NCBI RefSeq assembly: GCF_031884435.1
Contig: NZ_CP134779.1
Location: forward strand, 3,906,001 to 3,970,000
DNA length: 64,000 bases
DNA from: Bosea sp. 685
GTDB taxonomy: Bacteria; Pseudomonadota; Alphaproteobacteria; Rhizobiales; Beijerinckiaceae
Reading direction: 5' to 3'
Under the pieces are notes generated by a model. It worked only from the letters and a program-made list of their open reading frames with translations. It searched no databases and was not told the origin of the DNA. Positions 53,473-62,462 of this stretch are shown here, in pieces (position 1 is the first letter of the stretch; every line of letters starts with the position of its first letter). The position numbers were made by a program, and so were the translations under genes.

Positions 53473-55768
53473 GCGGGGCTTCTTCAAGCCCGTCGCGCCG
53501 TCCAAGCGGAAAAAAGCCACAAGCAAAACGACTTCGGCCCGGCCTGAAGCCGCCAGCGCCAATGAAAATGCCGATGTTGGCGGGACCGCCTCGCCGCCGC
53601 CCGATACCGGCATCCTTGCGCTCGTCTTCATCCTGCGAAGCCTGGGCCTGCCGGCGGATGCGGCGGCGATCAGGCACCAGCAGGGCACGACGACCGCACT
53701 CGACGAGACCGATCTGTTGCGGGTCGCCCGGCGTTTCGAGGTCAAGGCCAAGGCAGTCGACACTCAGTTCGCGCGGCTCTCGGTGACGCCGATGCCCGCG
53801 CTCGTGCTGCGGCGTGACGGGAGTTGGGTCATCATCGGCCGCGCCACGGAGGATATGGTCCTGGTGCAGGATCCGCTCCGGCCAAAGCCCGATGTTCTCG
53901 ACCGCGCGAGTTTCGAGGCCGCCTGGAGCGGGCGCGTCATCCTGATCACCCGGCGGGCCGGGGGCACGAATCTGGCGGCGCGATTTGGCGTCGGCTGGTT
54001 TGTCGGCGCGATCTCGAAATACCGGCGACCCCTGACGGAAGTGCTGATCGCGTCGTTCTTCCTGCAGATCTTCGGGCTTCTGACGCCGCTCTTCTTTCAG
54101 GTCGTCGTCGACAAGGTCCTGGTCCATCGCGGTCTCTCCACGCTGGAAGTGCTGGCGCTCGGCCTCGGCCTGCTTTCGCTGTTCGATGTCGTGCTTGGCG
54201 GCATCAGGAGCTGGCTGTTCGCGCATACGGCGAACCGGATCGATGTCGAGCTCGGTGCGCGGCTGTTTCGCCATCTCATGGCGCTTCCCATGGCCTATTT
54301 CGGCGCGCGCCGGGTCGGCGACACCGTGGCGCGGGTGCGGGAGCTCGAAACCATCCGGCAATTCCTGACATCCTCCGCCTTGACGCTGGTGCTCGACCTG
54401 TTCTTTTCCTGCGTGTTCCTCGGCGTACTGCTGATCTATTCGCCGTCCTTGACCGTGATCGTCGTCGCGTCGCTTCCGCTCTATGTGCTGATCTCGATCA
54501 TCGCCACGCCGATGCTCCGCCGCGGGATCGAAGACAAATTCACGCGTGGAGCGGAGAACCAGGCCTTCCTGGTCGAAAGCGTCTCCGGCGTCGAGACCGT
54601 CAAGGCGATGGCCCTCGAACCTGTCCTCCAGCGGCGCTGGGAGGAGCAGATCACGGCCTATGTCACTGCGTCCTTCAAGGTCACCGGCATCGGCACCTGG
54701 GCGCAGCAGAGCGTCCAGGGCGTCAACAAGATTACGACCGTGCTCATCCTGTTTTTCGGGGCGCGCGCAGTGATCGCGGGCGATCTGACCGTCGGCGAAC
54801 TTGTCGCCTTCAATATGCTGGCCGGGCAGGTTGCCCAGCCGGTGTTGCGGCTGGCGCAGCTCTGGCAGGATTTCCAGCAGGCGCGCGTCTCGATCCAGCG
54901 GCTCGGGGATATCCTCAACACCGCGCCCGAGCCCGCGGCTTCAGGGAAAGCGAGCCTGCCTCCCATCCGGGGCGATATCCGCTTCGACCATGTGACATTC
55001 CGCTACCGTCCCAATGCGGCGGCTGTGATCAGCGACGTCAGCCTCGCGATTTCCGCCGGAGAGGTCATCGGGCTCGTCGGCACCTCGGGCTCGGGCAAGA
55101 GCAGCTTCGTCAAACTGATTCAGCGCCTGTTCGTCCCAGAGACAGGACGCGTGATCGTCGATGGAACGGACCTGACGCTGGCCGACCCGACCTGGCTGCG
55201 TCGCCAGCTTGGTGTGGTGCTTCAGGACAATGTCCTGTTCAACCGGTCGGTGCGCGAGAATATCGCCATCGCCGACCCCGCCATGACGATGGACCGCGTG
55301 ATCGCGGCGGCGCGAACGGCTGGCGCGCATGAGTTCATCCTGCAATTGCCTGATGGCTACGACACGGTCGTGGGTGAGCGGGGTGCGTCGCTGTCGGGCG
55401 GTCAGAGGCAGAGGATCGCCATCGCCCGCGCGCTCGCCACGAACCCGCGCATCCTGATCCTCGATGAAGCGACCTCGGCGCTCGATTATGAAAGCGAGGC
55501 AGCGATCCAGCGCAACATGGCGACGATCTGCGCAGGCCGAACCGTGTTGATCGTGGCGCATCGCCTCTCGACCATCCGCAACGCCCACCGGATCATCGTC
55601 ATGGAACAAGGCAGGGTCGTCGAGGATGGGAGGCATGACCAATTGCTGCGGCAAGGCGGACGCTATGCCCGGCTCTGGCGGCTCCAGCTTGACGGCCAGG
55701 TTGATGATCTGCGGAGCGATGATCTGCGGGTCAATGATGTGAACGTCGTTGAGGCCGTCGGATCATGA
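53465..55768 (+). CDS. Type I secretion ABC exporter with C39-like domain
   Basis: This 767-residue exporter energises secretion of the protein encoded upstream. It has a proline- and alanine-rich N-terminus, a C39-like domain (about residues 50-160) that lacks the catalytic cysteine as in HlyB, six membrane helices (about 175-465) and a nucleotide-binding domain with GTSGSGKSS (about residue 538), LSGGQRQRIAIARAL, ILILDEATSALD and VAHRLST. Its ATG overlaps the substrate gene's stop by 8 bp and its stop overlaps the adaptor gene by 4 bp. No TolC-type outer-membrane channel is encoded nearby. Confidence 0.94.
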   Translation: MFKRGFFKPVAPSKRKKATSKTTSARPEAASANENADVGGTASPPPDTGILALVFILRSLGLPADAAAIRHQQGTTTALDETDLLRVARRFEVKAKAVDTQFARLSVTPMPALVLRRDGSWVIIGRATEDMVLVQDPLRPKPDVLDRASFEAAWSGRVILITRRAGGTNLAARFGVGWFVGAISKYRRPLTEVLIASFFLQIFGLLTPLFFQVVVDKVLVHRGLSTLEVLALGLGLLSLFDVVLGGIRSWLFAHTANRIDVELGARLFRHLMALPMAYFGARRVGDTVARVRELETIRQFLTSSALTLVLDLFFSCVFLGVLLIYSPSLTVIVVASLPLYVLISIIATPMLRRGIEDKFTRGAENQAFLVESVSGVETVKAMALEPVLQRRWEEQITAYVTASFKVTGIGTWAQQSVQGVNKITTVLILFFGARAVIAGDLTVGELVAFNMLAGQVAQPVLRLAQLWQDFQQARVSIQRLGDILNTAPEPAASGKASLPPIRGDIRFDHVTFRYRPNAAAVISDVSLAISAGEVIGLVGTSGSGKSSFVKLIQRLFVPETGRVIVDGTDLTLADPTWLRRQLGVVLQDNVLFNRSVRENIAIADPAMTMDRVIAAARTAGAHEFILQLPDGYDTVVGERGASLSGGQRQRIAIARALATNPRILILDEATSALDYESEAAIQRNMATICAGRTVLIVAHRLSTIRNAHRIIVMEQGRVVEDGRHDQLLRQGGRYARLWRLQLDGQVDDLRSDDLRVNDVNVVEAVGS

Positions 55769-57216
55769 GCGCGGCGGTCATGAGCGACACAGCCACGCGG
55801 CTTCGCCCCAGGCCGTCCGAGCTCAACGCCTCCGAGCGCGCCTTCCTGCCTGCCGCGCTGGAAATCGTCGAAACGCCGGCCTCGCCGACGGCGCGACTGA
55901 CCGCGATGACGATATGCCTGTTCCTCACGATCGTCGCGATCTGGGCCTGGTTCAGCCATGTCGACATCATCGCGATGGTGCCGGGCAAGGTCGTTCCCGC
56001 CGGCCGGACCAAACAGGTGCAGGCTTTCGAGGAAGGCATCGTGCGGAAAATCCTGGTCGATGACGGCGATACCGTCTCGATCGGGCAGAAGCTCATCCTG
56101 CTGGACCCGACAATGGATATCGCCGATCGGGATCGATCCCGGAATCTGCTGACCACGGCGATGCTTGACCAGGTTCGCTTGACCGCCTTGCTCGAATCTC
56201 TCCTCCCCTCAAACCAAGAGACTGCTGATCCGTTTAACGGAATGGACGCTTCGGACGATGTGATAGCCGAGGCGCGCGGCCGCCTTGCCGCCGACCGCGC
56301 GGGGCGTGTGGCAAGACTTGTCGAAGCCGATCACCAGATTGCCGAGAAGCGCTCCGAACGCACGGGGCTGGTCGCCGGAATTGCCAAGATTGACGCCACC
56401 TTGCCCCTGGTTAGCGCGCGAGCCTCGATCCGCAGAGAGAGCCTCGAGCGCCAGGTCGGCAATCGCATCGAATATCTGAATGCCGCACAGCAGCAAATCG
56501 AGCTCGAAAATGACCGCCTGGTCGCGGTCGACAAACTGCATTCGACCGATGCGGGGATCCAGGCCCTTTTGGCCAATCGTGAAAAGATCGCGGCCGAAAC
56601 AGAGCGTGACTGGCGGTCGGATCTTCAAAAAGCCCGCCATGACCGGGCCGAAGCGTTGGCGCAATTGGCCAAGGCCGAGCGGCGCACGGGGCTGACCACC
56701 GTGACCGCCCCTGTCGATGGCATCGTGCAGGATCTCTCAGTCCACACGGAGGGTGGCGTGGTGCAAGCCAGCCAGCAATTGCTGCATGTCGTGCCGACCA
56801 GCGGCGGCGTCGTCATCGAAGCCGTCATCGAGAACAAGGATGCCGGTTTCGTGCGGGCCGGGCAGGAGGCAGAGATCAAGGTCGAGGCCTTCCCCTTCAC
56901 CCGCTACGGCCTTGTTCATGGCCGGGTCGCCGCCGTCGCGCGTGACGCCGCCCCCGATCCCGAAATCGACCAGAAGGCGCGCTTTGGAACATCGCCGCTT
57001 GGCGGCGCCCCGAACGAACTCCGCCGGTCGGGAGGTCTTGTCTACGTTGCGCGGATCGAGATGGACGATCCTTCCCTCACCATCGACGGCGTGAAAACGC
57101 GTCTCGAACCAGGCATGGCGATCACGGCGGAAATCAAGACCGGCCGCCGTCGCGTTCTCGACTACATCCTGTCCCCGGTTGCCCGGCGCGCCCATGAAGC
57201 GCTCACGGAGAGATAG
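55765..57216 (+). CDS. Type I secretion membrane-fusion protein (HlyD/PrtE type)
   Basis: This 483-residue periplasmic adaptor links the ABC exporter to an outer-membrane channel. One N-terminal helix (about residues 47-65) is followed by a lipoyl half motif (QVQAFEEGIVRKILVDDGDT), a long coiled coil (about 130-320), the second half motif (VTAPVDGIVQDLSVHTEGGV) and a C-terminal beta domain ending RRRVLDYILSPV, the HlyD/PrtE-type end. Its start overlaps the exporter stop (ATGA), so all three secretion genes are translationally linked. Confidence 0.93.
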   Translation: MSAAVMSDTATRLRPRPSELNASERAFLPAALEIVETPASPTARLTAMTICLFLTIVAIWAWFSHVDIIAMVPGKVVPAGRTKQVQAFEEGIVRKILVDDGDTVSIGQKLILLDPTMDIADRDRSRNLLTTAMLDQVRLTALLESLLPSNQETADPFNGMDASDDVIAEARGRLAADRAGRVARLVEADHQIAEKRSERTGLVAGIAKIDATLPLVSARASIRRESLERQVGNRIEYLNAAQQQIELENDRLVAVDKLHSTDAGIQALLANREKIAAETERDWRSDLQKARHDRAEALAQLAKAERRTGLTTVTAPVDGIVQDLSVHTEGGVVQASQQLLHVVPTSGGVVIEAVIENKDAGFVRAGQEAEIKVEAFPFTRYGLVHGRVAAVARDAAPDPEIDQKARFGTSPLGGAPNELRRSGGLVYVARIEMDDPSLTIDGVKTRLEPGMAITAEIKTGRRRVLDYILSPVARRAHEALTER

Positions 57217-57601
57217 CTCACGCCGGAAACGGGTCCGCTTTCCGGCTGTTGGCCAAGTTCCGCTTCTGGCGCTGAAGCGAAGCGCCGAAAGCGCGAGCGG
57301 ATAAAGACAGGAGTAGATCCGCGTTTCTCCGCATCGCGGCTCGAAAATGCACTGACATCGCGAATTCCGCAGGGCGCAGGCAAACCTCCAGCCTGCAATA
57401 ATCGCCGATTCTTCGGAGCAAAATTCGGCCGTTCTGCCGCCCGCCTTGTAGTAGCCTCTCGCGGCTGGGGCTGCCGGCGCTGAGCCATTGCGGTGGTGGC
57501 GGCCCTTAGCGCATCGACCCGAAAACTGTCATGCGGTTTTCGGAAGAAGCCGATGCAAGATCAACGAGCTATGGGCGCGAACGCAATCCCGGGAGAAGGC
57601 T
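57217..57601. other. Intergenic region with palindromic repeats
   Basis: Two dispersed palindromes fill part of this gap. One lies near 57310-57345 (ATCCGCGTTTCTCCGCATCGCGG). The other, at 57511-57557, has arms GCATCGACCCGAAAAC and GTTTTCGG with a distal CGATGC. The end contains the ribosome-binding site GGGAGAAGG for the peptidase gene. No other gene is supported. Confidence 0.6.
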
Positions 57602-59014
57602 GTGCAGAATACCGATAGGATTTGGACGATCGTCGATTCAAAGCAGGCGGACTATATCGAGCTGAGCGACCGCGTCTTTGAAATGCCCGAGCTCAACTAC
57701 CGCGAGGTCAAATCGGCTGCAGCCCATGCCGAGCAGCTCCGGCGCGAGGGATTTCGCGTCGAGACGGGCATTGCCGGCTTGCCGACCGCCGTCATGGGCG
57801 AAGCGGGAGAAGACGGGCCGGTGATCGCCATCCTTGGCGAATACGACGCGCTGCCGGAGCTTTCGCAGGCGCCTGGCGTGTCCGAGCATCAGCCGCTTCA
57901 AAACCAGCCGGCCGGCCATGGCTGCGGCCACAACCTGCTCGGCGCCGGCGCCATGCTGGCGGCCGCGGCGGTCAAGGATTTCCTGGCGGAGCGTGGGCTC
58001 AAGGGCCGCGTCCGCTATTATGGCTGCCCGGCCGAGGAAGGCGGGGCAGGCAAAGCCTTCATGGTCAAGGACGGCGCCTTCAAGGACGTCGACATCGCCA
58101 TTTCCTGGCATCCGGCCGATTTCGCGGCGGTGACGGCAGCCATATCCCTGGCCAACACGACGCTCGATTTCGAGTTCTCCGGCCGCGCCTCGCATGCCGC
58201 CGCCGCGCCGCATCTCGGCCGTTCGGCGCTCGACGCCGCCGAGCTGATGAATGTCGGCGTCAACTATATGCGCGAGCATATGCCCTCTGACGCCCGCATT
58301 CACTATGCCTATCTCGATGCCGGCGGCATCGCGCCCAATGTCGTGCAGGCCAAGGCGAGGCTGCGCTATGTCGTGCGCGCGACGATGGTCTCCCAGGTCC
58401 ATGAGCTTATCGCCCGCGTCCGCAAAATCGCCGAAGGCGCGGCGCTGATGACGGAAACGACCGTCACCAGCGAAGTCGTCAGCGCGATGAGCAGCCTCTT
58501 GGCGAACACGCCCCTGGAAGATGCGATGCAGCGCAATTTCGACCGGCTCGGCCCACCGCCTTTCGATGCGGACGACGTCGCTTTCGCCAGGCGCATGCAG
58601 ACAACCGTGACGCCCGCACATATCGAAAGCGCCTTTCGCCGCTCGGGGCTGCCGGTGACGGATTTCCCGCTGTGCAACGCGATCGCGCCCAGGGAGGTGC
58701 CGGGGCCGCGGATGATGGGCTCGACCGATGTCGGCGATGTCTCCTGGGCCGTTCCCACGGTCCAGGCGCGCGGCGCGACCTATACGATCGGCACGCCCGG
58801 GCATTCCTGGCAATTGACCGCCCATGGCCAATCGCCGCTGGCGCATAAGGGTATGGTTCACGTCGCCAAGATCATGGCTGGCGTCGCCGCGGATGTGCTC
58901 GTCGAACCGGGCTTGCTGGAAAAGGCCAAGGCCGACTTCGCGGAGCGTCTTGTCCGCGCCCCCTATAAGCCGCTCCTGCCGGACGACGCCAAGCCGCCTT
59001 TCCACATGTTCTGA
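57602..59014 (+). CDS. M20-family aminoacyl amidohydrolase (AbgB-like)
   Basis: This 470-residue cytoplasmic metal-dependent hydrolase resembles p-aminobenzoyl-glutamate hydrolase subunit B. Metal ligands are suggested by PAGHGCGHNLLGAG, the catalytic Glu by CPAEEGGAGKAFM, and ISWHPADFA follows; the dimerisation domain (about 180-300) contains GRASHAAAAPHLGRSALDAA. The GTG at 57602 has GGGAGAAGG upstream; an earlier ATG at 57488 would add non-coding sequence. It stands alone, so the amide substrate cannot be told from context. Confidence 0.88.
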   Translation: MQNTDRIWTIVDSKQADYIELSDRVFEMPELNYREVKSAAAHAEQLRREGFRVETGIAGLPTAVMGEAGEDGPVIAILGEYDALPELSQAPGVSEHQPLQNQPAGHGCGHNLLGAGAMLAAAAVKDFLAERGLKGRVRYYGCPAEEGGAGKAFMVKDGAFKDVDIAISWHPADFAAVTAAISLANTTLDFEFSGRASHAAAAPHLGRSALDAAELMNVGVNYMREHMPSDARIHYAYLDAGGIAPNVVQAKARLRYVVRATMVSQVHELIARVRKIAEGAALMTETTVTSEVVSAMSSLLANTPLEDAMQRNFDRLGPPPFDADDVAFARRMQTTVTPAHIESAFRRSGLPVTDFPLCNAIAPREVPGPRMMGSTDVGDVSWAVPTVQARGATYTIGTPGHSWQLTAHGQSPLAHKGMVHVAKIMAGVAADVLVEPGLLEKAKADFAERLVRAPYKPLLPDDAKPPFHMF

Positions 59015-59035
59015 CGCGGGGGGGCGCGTGGAAAT

Positions 59036-59068
59036 CCATGGCCCGGCCGACGATTGGCCGGGCCATGG
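59036..59068 (+). terminator. Perfect hairpin after the M20 peptidase
   Basis: CCATGGCCCGGCC (59036-59048) and GGCCGGGCCATGG (59056-59068) form a perfect 13 bp stem with a 7 nt loop, 21 bp after the stop codon. It lacks a T-run but is a strong candidate to end transcription. The bases from 59069 to 59234 show no gene. Confidence 0.65.
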
Positions 59069-59234
59069 CCGCTCCGATGCCGGCGCGGCGCCATCAGCAG
59101 AAATTGGGTCTCCGCCCGAAAGCAGACCTCTGCTACGCAGCGGCGTTACGACCGGAATCGACCCAGGTCGGACCTCTGCTAGAGCGTGCCCCTTCGACCC
59201 GTGCTGACTCTTCTCCGACACGGGGAGAGTCAGC

Positions 59235-59894
59235 TTAGGGGCAGGCTGATTGTGCCGAAGGCTTCGCCGGCTCGCCATAGGCAATGAGGAATGTTTCGAC
59301 TGTCGCGTCTGCGTGGCGTTCAAGCTCGGCTTGGGAGCGCGGATTCCTGTTACCCGTGAACATCGCCTCGTTCATGGGAATCCAGAGCAACATTCCAAAG
59401 AAATGGCTCGCGGCCAAATAGGGGTCGGGTGTCCGAAGAAGCTGCCGGCTTGTCAGCTGCTGGAAGCAGGTCGCCATCGAGGCAAGCATGCGCTCGAACC
59501 CTGTTTCAAACCAGTCGCGGCCGAGCTGAGGCATTCGATCGGCGTTGGCAATGATGAGGCGTCGCAGCTTCAACCGCTCTTCGTCCATCAGCATCGACAT
59601 GAAGCGTCGGGCGACCTTCTGCAGTCCCCCCGTCATGAATTCCGCCTCGGTCAGCAACGCGGCGACCGCATCGAAGCCTTCGGTAGCCTGAGCGGCCGAC
59701 GCGCGAATGACCTCGCCAAAGAGCGTCTCCTTGTCGGCGAAATGCTTGTAGACCGTCTGTTTGGAGACGCCGGCCTTGGTGGCGATCTCCTCCATGCTCG
59801 TTCCATCATAGCCCTGGCCCACGAACGCCACGGTGGCCGCATGGATGATCTCACGCTCCTTGCGCGCCGAGCGGGTTTCGCCATCAACCTTCAT
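59235..59894 (-). CDS. TetR-family transcriptional regulator
   Basis: This 219-residue repressor has an N-terminal TetR helix-turn-helix (ATVAFVGQGYDGTSMEEIATKA and VSKQTVYKHFADKETLFGEV, about residues 20-60) and a helical ligand domain with a C-terminal TetR_C-like segment. The ATG at 59894 has GGGGATGG upstream. A perfect inverted repeat lies between it and the divergent VOC gene, which it probably represses together with itself. Confidence 0.9.
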   Translation of the reverse strand: MKVDGETRSARKEREIIHAATVAFVGQGYDGTSMEEIATKAGVSKQTVYKHFADKETLFGEVIRASAAQATEGFDAVAALLTEAEFMTGGLQKVARRFMSMLMDEERLKLRRLIIANADRMPQLGRDWFETGFERMLASMATCFQQLTSRQLLRTPDPYLAASHFFGMLLWIPMNEAMFTGNRNPRSQAELERHADATVETFLIAYGEPAKPSAQSACP

Positions 59895-59949
59895 GCCATC
59901 CCCAGTTCGGTACTAGACGGTTCCGTTCCGCGCATGATAGGCAAGACAC

Positions 59950-59970
59950 AGTACTAGACCGACTAGTACT
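59950..59970. promoter_or_regulatory. TetR operator candidate
   Basis: AGTACTAG (59950-59957) and CTAGTACT (59963-59970) form a perfect 8 bp inverted repeat around ACCGA. A third half-site, GTACTAG, lies at 59910-59916 closer to the regulator gene. The spacing and location between two divergent genes suit autoregulation by the TetR protein. Confidence 0.75.
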
Positions 59971-59994
59971 GCACCTAAGGAGCGGACCCGACAA

Positions 59995-60399
59995 ATGGTT
60001 AGGATGATTTTCGTCAATCTGCCAGTGCGCGACCTGCCGGCGGCGACACGCTTCTATCTTGCGATCGGGGGCACGTTGAATCCGCAGTTCTCGAACGACA
60101 AAGCCAGCTCCGTGATGTTCTCGGACTCGATCGGGGTCATGCTGCTGACCCACGACCACTACCGACAGTTCACCGCGCGGCCGATCGGCGACCCCAAGCG
60201 CGAGAGCCAGATGCTCATCGCGCTCACCGCTGACAGCAGGGACGAGGTGGACGCCACGATCGAAAAAGGCGTGGCGGCGGGCGGCCGCGCCGATCCAAAT
60301 CCTGCCCAGGACCTCGGTTTCATGTTCAACCGCCACATCGAGGACCCAGACGGGAATGTTTGGGAGGTTCTGTGGATGGCCCCCTCCGCCATGCAATAG
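59995..60399 (+). CDS. VOC-family (glyoxalase/bleomycin resistance-like) protein
   Basis: This 134-residue protein has two beta-alpha-beta-beta-beta units. It begins IFVNLPVRDLPAATRFYLA and ends with the metal-contacting EDPDGNVWEVLWM. VOC proteins isomerise, cleave or bind small molecules, and members next to TetR regulators often handle toxic or aromatic compounds. Its start follows the operator by 24 bp. The substrate is unknown. Confidence 0.85.
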   Translation: MVRMIFVNLPVRDLPAATRFYLAIGGTLNPQFSNDKASSVMFSDSIGVMLLTHDHYRQFTARPIGDPKRESQMLIALTADSRDEVDATIEKGVAAGGRADPNPAQDLGFMFNRHIEDPDGNVWEVLWMAPSAMQ

Positions 60400-60528
60400 C
60401 GGCCACGCGCCGAGGCGGCCCAGCTCCATCGATTTGGACGAAAGCGCCAATGCAAACCTGGTCTCTGGCCCGGCGCGCTCGATCCTCGAAACCACCCATA
60501 GATCATACGATCAAGAGGCGAAGTCAGG

Positions 60529-61149
60529 ATGCCTAGTCCAGAACTCAAGGTCGACGCGTACGCCGAAGGCATCGAAGCATTCGCCAAGCCGATCCTGGCC
60601 TATCTACGCGGCGTTGTCCGCTCGACCTGCCCGGAGGTTGTCGAGACCTTGAAATGGGGAATCCCCCATTTCGACTACCGAGGCGAGATGATGTGCATTT
60701 TTGCCGCCTACAAGTCGCATTGCGCCTTTTCCTTCTGGAAAGGCTCGCTGATGAGCGACCCGCGGCTCAAGGCGAGCGTCGATTTGCCGGCGTCCAAACG
60801 CTTCATGGGCAAGTTGACGGCTCTCGCCGATCTCCCTGTCGACGCCGAGCTTATCGCTTGGATTCAGGAGGCCATGGTGCTCAACGAGCAAGGCGCGAAG
60901 GTCGCGCCGCGCACGTCATCCGCGCCCGCCAAGACCGTCGTCGCGCCGCCTGCTTTCGTCGACCGCCTTGCGGCTTCCCCATCGGTCAAGACGATATTCG
61001 AGAGCAAGTCGGCGTCGTTCCGGAAAGAGTACATCGTCTGGATCGCCGACGCGAAAACCGAAGCCACGCGCGACAAGCGGATCGACGAGGCTCTTGCCTG
61101 GATCGCCGAAGGCAAGGGCCGGTTCTGGAAATATGCGAAGGGCGGCTGA
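60529..61149 (+). CDS. DUF1801 protein with C-terminal YdeI/OmpD-associated domain
   Basis: This 206-residue cytoplasmic protein has an N-terminal DUF1801 (YdhG-like) domain including YLRGVVRSTCPEVVETLKWG and FAAYKSHCAFSFW, a proline- and alanine-rich linker, and a C-terminal YdeI/OmpD-associated domain with SFRKEYIVWIADAKTEATRD and IAEGKGRFWKY. The combination is common in stress-linked bacterial genes whose biochemistry is not established. It is 129 bp after the VOC gene and may share its transcript. Confidence 0.85.
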   Translation: MPSPELKVDAYAEGIEAFAKPILAYLRGVVRSTCPEVVETLKWGIPHFDYRGEMMCIFAAYKSHCAFSFWKGSLMSDPRLKASVDLPASKRFMGKLTALADLPVDAELIAWIQEAMVLNEQGAKVAPRTSSAPAKTVVAPPAFVDRLAASPSVKTIFESKSASFRKEYIVWIADAKTEATRDKRIDEALAWIAEGKGRFWKYAKGG

Positions 61150-61321
61150 AAGCTTTCGCCCCCGCTGGAGACCGCCGCTCAGCGAGCGCGACCCGAAGGG
61201 AAATCGTCCACGGTGGGCGTGAACGCGCACGGCCAAACCCGTTGGCCCGCATGGCCTTGGACTGCCCCTCCAGCGCCCACTTGCTGGCGCGGTGAAGTGT
61301 GCGGTTGCCCGAGGCAAGCCG

Positions 61322-61777
61322 TCACGTCTGCGCGTGCTTGATTAGATTGTCGCGAAGCTTGACGACCGCCTTCTGTGTCCCGGCGAACTCATCGGCAGCC
61401 ATGCCGGTCGCCTTGACCAATGTCCGCTGCGCCCCCTTCTCGCGCAGGCGGCGGCCCTCCTCGGTCAGGCTGACGATGACCTGGCGCTCATCGCTGGGGT
61501 CGCGCCGGCGGCGCAGATAGCCCAGCTCCTCGAGCTTCTTGAGCATCGGCGTCAGCGTGTTCGACTCGAGGAACAGCTTCTCGCCCAGGCTCTTGACCGT
61601 CTGGTTGTCCTCCTCCCACAGGGCCACGATCGCGATCCACTGGGTATAGGTGAGGCCGAGCGCCTCGAGGATCGGCTTATAGGCCCGGCCATAGGCGAGA
61701 TTGGCCGAATAGACCGCAAAGCACATGAAATCGGCGAGCTTCGGCGTTGCAGGGCCAGTGGCCTTCGATTTGGTCAT
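61322..61777 (-). CDS. ohrR: OhrR-type MarR peroxide-sensing regulator
   Basis: This 151-residue MarR-family regulator has the conserved OhrR sensing cysteine at C19 in DFMCFAVYSANLAYG and the winged helix (TVKSLGEKLFLESNTLTPML and RRRRDPSDERQVIVSLT). The extended frame beyond 61777 is a shadow on the antisense of ohr. It is divergent from ohr with 147 bp between them, the classic arrangement in which oxidised OhrR releases ohr from repression by organic hydroperoxides. Confidence 0.92.
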   Translation of the reverse strand: MTKSKATGPATPKLADFMCFAVYSANLAYGRAYKPILEALGLTYTQWIAIVALWEEDNQTVKSLGEKLFLESNTLTPMLKKLEELGYLRRRRDPSDERQVIVSLTEEGRRLREKGAQRTLVKATGMAADEFAGTQKAVVKLRDNLIKHAQT

Positions 61778-61819
61778 GGACGTCTCCGCTCCGGCATGGG
61801 CCGGACAAGGCCAATATAG

Positions 61820-61889
61820 ATCGCATGCGATTAAATCGGAAGAGGGTTGACAATCCGAGGTACGCCGACCAATTACATCGCATCCGATT
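61820..61889. promoter_or_regulatory. Candidate OhrR operator sites
   Basis: ATCGCATGCGAT at 61820-61831 is a perfect 12 bp palindrome, and a related sequence, ATCGCATCCGATT, lies at 61877-61889. Both are followed by TAAA(T/G)CGG. They are placed between the divergent ohrR and ohr genes, where OhrR would bind. The motif differs from the AT-type operator of Xanthomonas but resembles the alphaproteobacterial type. Confidence 0.7.
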
Positions 61890-61924
61890 AAAGCGGATAC
61901 GATATCAACGGAAAGGAGACCGTC

Positions 61925-62335
61925 ATGGCCACCAAGATCCTCTATACCGGCAAGACCCACACCACCGGCGGGCGTGAAGGCGCCGCTCGCAGCTCCGACG
62001 GCCGCCTCGACATCGCCCTCTCCTCGCCCGGCTCCTCGGGCGCCGGCACCAATCCCGAGCAGCTCTTCGCCGCCGGCTGGTCCGCCTGCTTCATCGGCGC
62101 GCTCGGCCTTGCCGCCGGCGCACGCAAGATCCGGCTTCCCGCCGACACAGCCGTCGATGCCGAGATCGATCTCGCCAATACCGACGGGGCCTATTTCCTG
62201 CGCGCCCGGCTTAACGTCAGCCTTCCCGGCATCGCGCCCGAGATCGCCCAGTCGCTGGTCGAAGCCGCGCACCAGACCTGCCCTTATTCCAAGGCCACGC
62301 GCGGCAATATCGAGGTGGTGACCACCATCCTCTGA
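61925..62335 (+). CDS. ohr: Organic hydroperoxide resistance protein Ohr
   Basis: This 136-residue thiol peroxidase detoxifies organic hydroperoxides. Its catalytic cysteine is C55 (AAGWSACFIGAL) and the resolving cysteine is C119 (HQTCPYSKATRGN), as in the Ohr subfamily of the OsmC fold. AAAGGAG precedes the ATG. Expression is expected to be induced through the divergent OhrR. Confidence 0.95.
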   Translation: MATKILYTGKTHTTGGREGAARSSDGRLDIALSSPGSSGAGTNPEQLFAAGWSACFIGALGLAAGARKIRLPADTAVDAEIDLANTDGAYFLRARLNVSLPGIAPEIAQSLVEAAHQTCPYSKATRGNIEVVTTIL

Positions 62336-62462
62336 CCAGCTGCACGGCTCCGGCGACCGCACGCCCATCGCGACAAGGGTTCGCGGCAAGACTTCGCAGC
62401 AAGCGTGCGGCCGCCCGGCCCTGGCTTCCAACGCCACGCCGACGCAAGCCTTGCACCGAGAA

